Positions 49,445-61,222 of a stretch of DNA of 64,000 bases are shown here, piece after piece. A model generated the notes under the pieces. It made no database searches and was not told where the DNA came from. It was given only the letters and a program-made list of their open reading frames with translations. The position numbers and the translations under genes are program-made. Each line of letters starts with the position of its first letter. The stretch's first letter is position 1. The stretch spans positions 29,753,385 through 29,817,384 of the forward strand of contig CM067075.1 in the NCBI GenBank assembly GCA_033980235.1, in the 5' to 3' direction. This DNA is from Diadema setosum (Eukaryota > Echinodermata > Echinoidea > Diadematoida > Diadematidae).

Positions 49445-52400
49445 TTTGTTTTTGGAATAATCTTCTTGTGATCTATAACCTGCCTCTGTACTCTTTGGTG
49501 CAAACCTGCAATGTTGTGTGTTCAGTTTCGCCACAGGTTCAGACAAATGCTCTCCTAAAAACACGAAGACAAAGATTAATTGTCAACTTAACTACCTGGC
49601 TCATCTACGTTCATTGATACAGGTACTACAGAGAAGAGGAAAAGATGGTTTTAAATCAACAACATGTCACACATAAACTCATGCAGTGACATCAAACAGA
49701 TCACCTCCATGTTAGGCTTAACACGTTACTCTAATTTGAATATCTTACATATTCATAACAAAGGCATACTATCCTTAATTATCGGTATTGCTTTTGTCTA
49801 GGCTATCCAACTACTGAAGAGCCTGATATAAGCACTACACAAGGTGAAACGTGGAATTTGTTGCATTCACATGTCGGATCGTGATTCTAGGATAAAATAG
49901 ACATACAACAGACAAGGGCCATGAAGTCCAGGTTGTGTGCATGTGTGCTTTCAAAAACAATATGATTTCAGAAATCCCTCTATGACATTTACTTCAAATC
50001 GCCAAAAGGCAAGAAAACTTTACATTCAAACTTTCAAAGAAAAATGAATACAATATCACTGCAAAATCCAGACTTTTGTATAGCATCAACAATGAACAAT
50101 TTCCACGCCAGAGTACCGTATGCATTTCAAGTGTGTTCTCTATATGCACATAATAATATTTGTCAAATACATTAACTGTCTTCTTCTCGATAATTTTCAA
50201 ACATAATTTCCATCTTTTGAAAGGTGTTCCTTCTTGCAGTGACTCGCAATTCGCATGCCCTAACGGTAATTGTATACCAGCATGGTGGGTTTGTGATGGG
50301 GACAATGATTGTGGCGATTTGAGCGATGAAAACAATTGTGGTAAGTTGTAAGCAACAAGCCTTATGATCAATATCCCTGTAGACTCTAGGAATCGATGAG
50401 CTTGAACAATTACCCTAAACAATTTTGCTATGCTGACAGTGCATAGATCCTGGACGTCGATGTAGGGAGAATTACATCTTAATAGTTGGTCCTTTCAGGA
50501 TATATCTCAACGTTGCCACAAAATTAAAAGACAATTCAGTGCCAGATTAATCTGGAGCTCAAGTAGATTACATTAAGATTTGTTGTCCTTTTAAAATCAG
50601 AAAAGCATTACTTTAGGTCTGCACGATTTTTTTTTTTTTTTTGGGGGGGGGGGGCAAATAGTGTCCATCTCAGTGGATCAAACGTATAACTCTCATATCC
50701 ATCGCTACGTACAGTTCAACTACTTTTTTTCTTTTAAATAAAATGACTGATCGACGTGCTACATATTTTTTTGTTTATTTTTCTTTGGAATAACTTTCTT
50801 GTAATCTCTTACTTGATAAGACAAATCGATAACTGTCATGAAACCACGAAGACAAATTTCCATTGTCAACTAAACTAACTGACTCATCTATGTTTATTGA
50901 TAAATGCATAGAAACCTATCTAACTACTGAAGAGCCTGAGATAAGCACTACACATGGTGAGAACATGGAAGTTGTTGCATTCATATGACGGAACGTAATT
51001 CTAGGATGAAATAGATATATAATAGAGAAGGGCCATGATACCCGGGTTGTATTCATATGTGCTTATAAAAACAACAGGATTTCAGTGATCGCTTTATGAT
51101 ATATACCTTCAAACCACTGAAGAGCAAGAAAAAAAAAAGAACAAGAAGAAAAAAAGAGGATCAGCTCACATGATACCATAAGCTGACATTAATAAGCGTT
51201 TTAGTTTTTCTCTTTTTTTCAGCGTTAGGTTTTGCTTCTTTTTTTTTTTTGCTGTTAAAGAGACACCAAAGTAAAGTCAACCTCTCCCCTGAAAAATTAA
51301 TTAATCAATACAAATTCATAAGAATAATTGCTGAATTTCTTGAAATCGGATGTTTAATGATGTAATGCTCAAAATTATATATAATTTCTCATTCAAACAG
51401 ACAAAGAGAAATGAATATAGTATCCCTCTGTAAATTCTAGACTTTTGTATAGCATGAATTATGAACATATTCCAGGCCAACGTGCCGTAACCATTTCACG
51501 TGTTTTATTGACGCTGCTCATGACATTGATACAAAGAACCAATACCATGCACCTAATAATATTTGGCCGATACATTAACTGCCGTCTTCTTGATGATTTC
51601 CCCAACATAATGTTCATCTTTTCAAAGGTGTTCCTTCATGCGGTGCCTGGAATTTTCAATGCGATAACGGTAATTGTATAGCAGCATGGTGGGTTTGTGA
51701 TGGGGACAATGATTGCGGTGATTTGAGCGACGAAAACAACTGTGGTAAGTTGTAAGCAACAAACGTCTTGATCGATATCCTCGTAGACTCGTGATATCGA
51801 TGAGCTTGAACCTTTACCACAAACAATTTGCAATGCTTACATATGACAGATCCTGGAAGTCCGTATTCACAGAACGTCTTCAAAATGATCATTTCTGGAT
51901 ATGCCTTTAAGTTGCCACAAGATTAAAACAACAATTCAGTGCCAGACTGTTAAATTTGGAATACAAGTAGATTCAAACAAATATTTCCGACCCGCCTTGA
52001 CAAAAGAATCCGAAAGTCGTTGACGGCTGACTAGAGAGAATCGAGTTTAAAGTCCGATCTTCAAAATCGGTCAAAACCGGTCTAAACCATCCAATTTCTA
52101 TTTCGGCATAAGTCTGCAGTCTAATGTTTCGTCTACCATCTGCTGAAATTTCAAAGCTAAATGATCAAAGGAGAGGCAAGATATTGGCATTTTTCTAGTC
52201 CATGATTTTCAACGAAACAGAAACGTGTCCGAAGATTTGGACTTAGCGCCGCCGATAGACTCCGCCCCTAGCAACGAGGGAGTGATCTTATTGGTCAGTG
52301 TGTGGCATCCTGGTTATGAGCCAGTCACAAATCAGTTGCGATGCGTCGGCGATGGGTAAAACGCGGGAAGTTTTAACAAAATCTTGAGACGGATCTCACG

Positions 52401-55400
52401 ATTTTGCACCCGTCGGAGGCGCTCTCCGGACGCCTGCGGCTTGTCGCAGATTTTTTAGGCATCGCCACACCCGTCGCGGTCCCTAACTTTGAACTTAAAA
52501 TAATTGCAAGATTGCTCGCAAGATTTTTCACCCATTTTTGGCATCCCAGACACAATATCCGATGACCTACGATGCCCTCCGATTAATCGGAGGCGTCCTC
52601 CGAATAATCTGAGACTAGTCGCAGGAGTCTGTGTGGGATTTGAAATTCAGGTTGAGATTCAATGTCTGCGAGTAGTCTCCGGCGCCCTCCGACTGAATCG
52701 GAGGCGCCCTGCGACGATTCGTACGCTTTCTGTGATCGTCTCCGATGATTCGTACGGTGGAATCGTAGTAAATCGCCGTGAGAGAGAAATACAGATGACC
52801 GAGGTCAGAAAACCCTCTTTCCCCCCCCCCCCCACATATACCCAGGGGGAAAAAATTAAAAGAAAAGACGATCGCAGATATCGTCTCCGATCGCCTCCGA
52901 TGCAATCGGAGGCGATCGGAGGCTAATCCCACGATTTTTCGACAAAGCCGGGTCAAAATCCTTGAAAAAATCTCAGACAATGTGACTGCTCCACTTTTAT
53001 TAGGATTATTGCTGGGATTGTTCAAGGATTCTTTATTTTCTACGACGACCCCCGGCCAAAACTAATCCCCGACAGATCGCCGACATTGTGACTGGGCCAT
53101 TACTGATTGGTCGAACGTAGACCACTGGCGCTAAGCTTGAATGAACATCGCGGAGGTTGCTAGGAGCACGAAAAGTGTCTTACTTTCCCTTGATCACGAA
53201 TACGTCGGAAGGAAATCTTGAAGGGGGCTTTTCTCGAAATGCTGATTTCTTACACCACTCAACATAATCTCATAAAATTATTGATTTCTCCGCAACCGAG
53301 TACATTAATGAGACATGTTGTATATGAAATAAAAGCAGAAGAGTAAGGAAATAATGCAATGTCATTTTTAGAAAATCCACCTCCCCGACTTTCGAATCCT
53401 TTTGTTGTAGCGGATCACATTTTGTTTTCAACTCAGACAAGTATTTATGACTATATATACAAAAGGCAACGGTTCATTTTTTGCGAACATTCTCCATCTC
53501 TTATATTTAAACCAATAACTCGCATATCTATCAATATGTACAATTCAACTACTTTTCTATTTTTTGTGTGTGTATTTGAAATAATCTCCTTGTAATTCAT
53601 TACCTAAATAGACAAAAACTGTCCTGAAACAAACGGAGACAAAGTTCAGTTGCAAGCTGAACTACCTGGCTTATCTATGAACATTGATAAAGACATAGTA
53701 TATTTATATATCACCATTGTTTTTGTTTAGGCCATCTTACCACTGAAGAGCCTGTGATAAGCACTACACAAGGTGAGAACGTGGAAGTTGTTGCATTCAT
53801 TTGACGGAACGTAATTGTAGGGTAAAATAGACATGATAGAGAAGGGCCATGAAGCCCGGGTTGTATTCATATGTGCTTATGAAAACAACAGGATTTCAGT
53901 AATCGCTTTATGACGTAAACATGCAAACCGCTAAAAATCAAGAAAAAAAAGAAGAACAAGAACAAGAAAAAAAAAGAATCGTCTCACATAATAGCAGAAG
54001 CTGACATTAATAAGCGTTTCAATTTTTCGTTTTTTTTACCTCCGCCAAGGGAGGAGGTTATGTTTTCGTTACCGTTGGTTTGTGTGTTCGTTAGTTAGTT
54101 AGTTAGTTAGTTAGTTTGTCCGTGTGCAAAATAACTCAAAAAGTAGTTAACGGATTGGGATGAAACTTGCAGAAAAGGTTAAGAATGACACAAGAACCAA
54201 TCGATTAAATTTTGGTAGTGATCCAAGAATTTTTGGGGAATTTATGAAGGATTTTTGATATTTTGGCAGGTAGGGTCAATGAACTTGGGAGTTCAGGCTG
54301 CGCGTATTTGAGGTTTGCATGCGCGCACTAAAGTGAGTGCTCTAGTATACTATACAAATAATGACTGTTATATACCTCATAAGTGAGATTCGTATCACTG
54401 ATTGGTCAAAAGTATATCACGTGACAAGGTGTAGTCCCGTCTATCTTGCCTTAGGGTTTTCATGTAAGTGATAGAAAGGCAAAACCCTCGTGATAGAAAG
54501 GCAAACCCCTCGTGATAGAAAGGCAAAACCCTCGTGATAGAATTCGTAAACCCTCCGCGACTTTTGTACACATAACAAGTACACTAGACTTCGCGCGCGG
54601 TGTCCGCAACCCCTCCACCCACCCAACGACGTTCACTACGCGCATCGTATAAACACATGCAAAATCATCGCACTAGCGCACAGCAGGCATACGTTTACGT
54701 GGCATGGTGATCGAGCGCTCCTCCGTGATTTGAAGTGAGCTGGATCAAAGATCGTACACTTTGCAATTAGAATTTCTTAGGATCCCGAAGCAGAGACAAA
54801 TCTCAGCATGTTGAAAATATCGAATTAAAAACACGAGCGACGGGAAACTGGATGTATACTGGAATCTTCTGCCAAGATTTTATGCAGGAGCTCGCCGAAG
54901 GCCGTGTGACTGTGAGTGAGTACAATGTACCGTGCGTACTGGGTAGTACGAAATGCACGAAAACCATGCCAGCAAGCGCAGACTGTGGCCTGATTTTAGG
55001 GCTAACGTTTAGGCCTAACATTTAGAATTTACTTCTTATTTGCCTAGCCCTAGATCTTGGTTAAGTCTTAAACGATGAGGTATATAAAACAAATATCAAC
55101 TGCTCTGTATTCGGATGATGGTGGAAATTATCACTCCCTCGGTGCTTTTCATACCGACCCTTCCATCACCCCTCGGCTAACGCCTCGGGGTGATAGAAGG
55201 GTCGGTATGAAAAGCACCTCGGGAATGATAATTTCCACCATCATCCTCATGAGCAGTCAATATTTGTATACTATGAGGGGCACAGTTAAAATTATGGGCC
55301 CAAGGTGATGTGAAAACCGTAACTATGCCAAGTAGCAGTAATTATGTTTAAATATATTCATGATCAACTTCCATCATCGTTTAATAACATGTTTTGGTTT

Positions 55401-58400
55401 AATACTTCTGTCCATTCGTACCCTACTCGTATATGTAGAAATTTCCATCTTTTGAATCCCAAATTATTAGTGACACATAAATCTATCAGACATTCGGGTC
55501 CGGACATTGGGAATAATCTCCCGGACATTATAAAGTCTTGCTCAAGTATCTATTCTTTGAAAGCTTCATTAAAACGGTATTTGATACAATCATAATTTTA
55601 TTCTCCCCACTCATTAAGATAACAAATATTTATGGTGAATGATTGTTACTTTTTTTCAATCTCTATTTTCTTCCTTCAACTGCATCTTGCACTCACACCT
55701 GCAACTGCACTGCACCCAACTTATCTCTTTCCTCCAAGAGAGTTGTGTCGTTGAATAGTCCTTTTATGAGGCCCCCATCCATTTCAAGCTTAATCACTTA
55801 CGATGGTGGTCTCCTGCATCTTTTATCACTTATCTTTGTCATTTACTGAAAAATAGTGTATATTTTATTTTATGTTTTTGTGTATGCATACTGCTCAATG
55901 CAATCGATTCATTTCACTGCACTTGCTATTGTTTGTCTTTGCACTTTTGAAATTTGTATTCAATTTGTATCTGATTGAATGCAGAAATAAATCAAATCCA
56001 ATCAATCAAATCAATTATGAAAATATTCCAGGCCAACGTGCTGTAACCATTTCACGTGTTTTATTGACTCTGCTCATGACAATGACACAAGGAACCAATA
56101 TCATGCACATAATGATAATTGGCCAATACATTAACTGCCTTCTTCTTGATAACTTCTCCAACATAATTTATATTTATTTTCCTCACAATATTTTATGCAT
56201 GATTTATAACGCTATTATATTAAGTCAACTTCAATATGGAAACATTGCTTGGGCAAATACATCAAATTATTCTATGGTCAGACTTTTCCGTCTGCAGAAG
56301 AAAGCAGTGAGAATTATATGTCACGCCAATTATCTTGCCTCCACTAAACCTCTTTTTATGAAATGTAATGTTTTAGATATTTTTGAATTGAACAAATATA
56401 TTATTGGTGTATTTATGTATTTGTGTTTTAAAAATTGTATTCCCCCAAGTCTTTCTTCCTTGTTTCAGTTAAATAGTGCTATTCATTCGTATTGTTTGAG
56501 AAATCCTCTGAATTATCATTTACCGCTTAATAGAACAAATGTTGGTTTATATTCTGTTTTGTATAGAGGACCTCTAATTTGGAATAACTTGCCACAGTCA
56601 ATTAAAATGAGTCCATCTTTAAATGTTTTTAAACGAAGATTTAAATTATTCTTATTGGAAAAAGAAAAGTAATCTATACATTCGGGTATTACTCTGTGTT
56701 TGTTTGTTGTTTGTTTGTTTTTGTCTCTATGTGTCTATTGTTGAACATGTATTTTCAATCTCTTTGGTTTTAATATCTATGCATATTTATTTGTACAATT
56801 TAATATGACTTTTATTATAACTGCTTTTGTTATGGTGGCAGCTGCTTATAAAACTTTGTTTTTCTTGCTGTCTCCACATTCTGTTACATTTTTATTGTCA
56901 ATTTGAATTTATTTATATACTTTGTCTGAATGTTTTTTATCTGTTTGAATGAAATAAACGCGAATTGAATTGAATAATGTTTATCTCTTGAAAGGTGTTC
57001 CTTCTTGCAGTGACTCGCAGTTCGCATGCCCTAACGGTAATTGTATACCAGCATGGTGGGTTTGTGACGGGGACAATGACTGCGGCGATTTGAGCGACGA
57101 AAACAACTGTGGTAGGTTGTAATCAACAAGCCTCATGATCAATATCCTTGTAGACTCTGGGAATCGATGAGCTTGAACCTTTACCACCAACAATTTGCAA
57201 TGCTGACATATGACAGATCGTGGACGTTCGTATTCAGAGAATTACTTCTTCAAAATTATCTTTTCAGGATATGCCTTAATGTTGCCACAAGATTAAAACA
57301 ACAATTCAGTGCCTGACTAATTTTACAAGTCATGTAAGTAGATTCAAATAGATATTAATTTTCAACTCAGGCAATGATTTAGGTCTATACAAAAGGCAAC
57401 GGTTCATTTTTTTGCGAACATTCTGTATCTCTATACATTTAAACCAAATCAACTCTCATACCTATCAATATGGCCATTCAACTACTTTTTTTTCATTTCA
57501 CTGATAGACGTGGACTGATCGTCGTGTGGATATTTTTGTTTTTGTTTTTGGAATAGTCTTCTTTTGATCTATCAAAACATGAAGACAAAGTTCAATTGTC
57601 AACTAAACTACCTGTGCCCTGAATTTTGAAAAGTTATAATTGATTATATAGTTGATTTCTACCATAAGTTTATGGCAGCCTGTATGGTAAGGAAATTTGT
57701 AATCGATTGTATCTTTTGATAAAACGGGGCCCTGGCTCATGTATGTTCATCGATAAAGGCATGCTATCCTTAAATATGACTATTGGAAATCGGACGTCAA
57801 TTGATGATAATGCTCAAGCACACACGATTTTATTTTTCATTCAAACTGTCGAAGAGAAATGAATACAATATCACTTTGTGCATTCTAGACATTTGTTTAG
57901 CATCAATGATGAACATTTTCCAGGTCAACGTACCGTATGCACTTCACGTGTTTTCTTGACGCTGCTCATGACAATGATAAAAAAAACAAACCAATATCAC
58001 GCACATAATATTTGGCCAATACATTAACTGTCTTCTTCTCGATAATTTCCGAACATAATTTCCATCTCTTGAAAGGTGTTCCTTCTTGCAGTGACTTGCA
58101 GTTCACATGCGATAACGGTAATTGTATACCAGCACAGTGGGTTTGCGATGGGGACAATGATTGCGGGGATTTGAGCGACGAAAATTGTGGTAAGTTGTAA
58201 GCTTATTATCAATATTTTTTGGTAGACTCCTGATATCGATAGGCTTGAACAATTACTGTAAAGGTATTGTATAGTTTTGGTTGAGACCTAATGTCAGGTT
58301 TCTAACATTTTTTTGGTGAGATAATGAGAAACCTCTTATGAATATGAAAGAGCATATAATTCCATGAGGAATTCAACGTTTATTTGATGAAAATTGGTTT

Positions 58401-61190
58401 TGAAATGGCCGAGATATCTAAAACAGAGCTATTCTAATAAGTATGGGACCTACACTTCATCGCGATCGCTTTGTTTTACTTTGTTTTTGGATGTTTCAGT
58501 TATTCCAAACCTGATTTTCATCAAGTAAACTTTCAATTACTCTTAAAGTGGTATGCTCTGTATACTATTTCATAAGTGTTTTCCTGGTATCTCGCGAAAA
58601 GTTAAAAGCCCCTTTCTCATCTCCACCAATACTGTACCATCCCTTTAAGAAATTTGCGGTGCTGACAATGGATAGCTCTTGGACGTCGATGTTGGGAGAA
58701 TTACATCTTTAATATGTGACACTGCACCTCAAAACAAACAAAAAGTCGCCAGACATGAATTTTTAGTGAAGACCATATTCTGAAAGAGCAGACTTTAAGC
58801 TTTAAAATGATGTATAACTCAAATCAAATGGACTCTCCTAACCTATCTAAATATTGGAAAGAAAGCACAAACTCAGGAAAAGTGTGAACTGAGAAAAGAG
58901 ACTCTGAAGTACAGTGTCTATTCAAACGCTTAATCTTTACCAAACCGTGCTGGCTGTGCGATGAATGGGATAAAAAACATGAAGTAAATCACCAGAGTAA
59001 CAACAATGAAGAGATTATCAGATTAAACTGAAATTAAGCATGCCTCATTAACACATTCTGTCCATAATCAATGCCAACTTTCAAAGCAGTAGCACTATCC
59101 TTTCAAAAGTTATTAGAGTTGAAAGTGAAGAGTGTGGACAAGGTTTTTCAGAAATGAAAAAGGGATTCTAAAGACACACCTAATCACACTATTCTACCAA
59201 AAATGTTTGAGATAAACTGCTGAATAAACACACTTTCCTGCCCGTTTCATGATACCAAATTTTAGCATAATGTAAAAGAAGACCCGCTCTTTCAGAAAAT
59301 ATGAAAAAGTCAAGTTTGGCTAGGTTGACCCACTTCACTTATTTACAGTCCTCACGCAAAATCAGTGTGTGCAACTTTATGTTCGTTTTGAGGTGCACGG
59401 TCACATATAGTTGATCCGCTCAGGATATGTCTCAACGTTGCTCCAAGATTAAAACACAATTCAGTGCCAGATTATTCTGGAGTCCAAGTAGATTCCATTA
59501 GGTTTTTTATGTCCTTTTCTTCAGAAAAGCATTAATGATTGGAGGAAAAAACAACTTTTTTTTGCGAGTAGTGTCCATCTCAATGGATAAAACGTATAAT
59601 TCATATCATCGATACGTACAATTCAACTACTTTTCTCATTTCACTTAAAGACACGGACTGATCGACGTGCTAGATATTTTATTTTATAATTTCCTTGTGA
59701 TCTCTTTAACTTGAAAATAGAAAGTCTGTCCTGAAAACACAAAGACAACGTTCAGTTGTCAACTAAACTAACTGACTCATCTATGTTTATCGATAGAGGC
59801 ATACTATCCTTAAATATCACTATTGTTTTTGTCTAGGTCATCTTACCACTGAAGAGCCTGAGATAAGCACTACACCAGGTGAGAACGTGGAATTTGTTAC
59901 ATTCATATGACGGAACGTAATTCTAGGTTGAAATAGATATATAACAGAGAAGGGCCATGAAGCCCAGATTGTATTCATGTGTGCTTACAAAAGCAACAGG
60001 ATTTCAGTAATCGCTTGATGACATATACCTCCAAACCGCTAAAAGGCAAGAAAACGAAAAAAGAAACAGAAGAAGAAGAAGAACAAAAAAAGAGAATCGT
60101 CTCACATAATACCAGAAGCTATCATTAATGAGCGTTTCAGTTTTCTTTCTTTTTCAGCCTTTGTGTTTTTTTTTTCTTTTAAACAGACACCTAAAAGAAG
60201 TCATCTCCTCCCCCGAAGAAAAAAAAAATAATGAGAATAATAGGTGAATTCGTGGAAATCGGATGTTCAATGATGATAATGGTCAAAGACATATAATTTT
60301 TCATTCAAACTGACAAAGAGAAATGAATACTGCCTTCTTCTCGATAATTTCCCAACATAATTTTCATCTCTTGAAAGGTGTTCATTCTTGCAGTGACTCG
60401 CAGTTCGCATGCAATAACGGTAATTGTATACCAGCATGGTGGGTTTGTGACGGGGACAATGACTGCGGCGATCTGAGCGACGAAAACAACTGTGGTAGGT
60501 TGTAAGCAACAAACCTCATGATCAATATCCTTGTAGACTCTTGGAACCAATGAGTTTGGACCTTTAGCACAAACAATTGTTATAATGCTGACATTAGACA
60601 GAGCCTGGACGTCGATGTTCGGATAATTACAATTTCAAGTTGATCTTTTCAAAATATGCCTCAAGAAATATGCCATCCGAGAATTAATCAATTAGGAAGA
60701 AAGATAAATGCGTGGAGATCGGATGTTTAATGAGGATAATGCTCAAACACATATCATTTTTTAGTTAAACTGTCAAAGAGAACGAATCAAATATTACTCT
60801 GTAAAATCCTGATTTTTATACTCATTGATAATGAAAAGTGTCCATGTTAATCGTATTTATTCCACGTGTTCCCTTGTGACGATAACACAAAGAAGTAATA
60901 TATTATTATTTGCAAAATATATTAGTTGCCTTCTCCATTATAGTGTCCTAACATAATGTCCATCTCTTCAAAGGTTTTCCTTCTTGCAATGAGTGGCAGT
61001 TTGAATGCGATAACGGTTATTGTATACCAGCACAGTGGACTTGTGATATGGACAATAATTGTGGCGATTGGAGTGACGAATACAACTGTGGTAAGTTGTG
61101 AGCTATAGACTTCATGATCAACTAATGAGAATGTCGCTGTCATTTTGTGCAGATTCGTAAAATCAATGAGCCTAAAGATTTAACAGTAAA

Positions 61191-61222
<32 letters not shown>

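Noticed and set aside
49994..50422. Minus-strand frames repeated at each LDLa exon of gene B (also 51656, 56981, 57966 and 60382)
   Set aside because: They are antisense readings of duplicated LDLa exons and their flanks. The sense frame has the cysteine pattern, phases and splice sites.
55872..56672. A 266-residue protein-coding gene
   Set aside because: The frame fuses a LINE tail, host intron and a LINE C-terminal fragment by chance. It has no reverse transcriptase core and no independent promoter.
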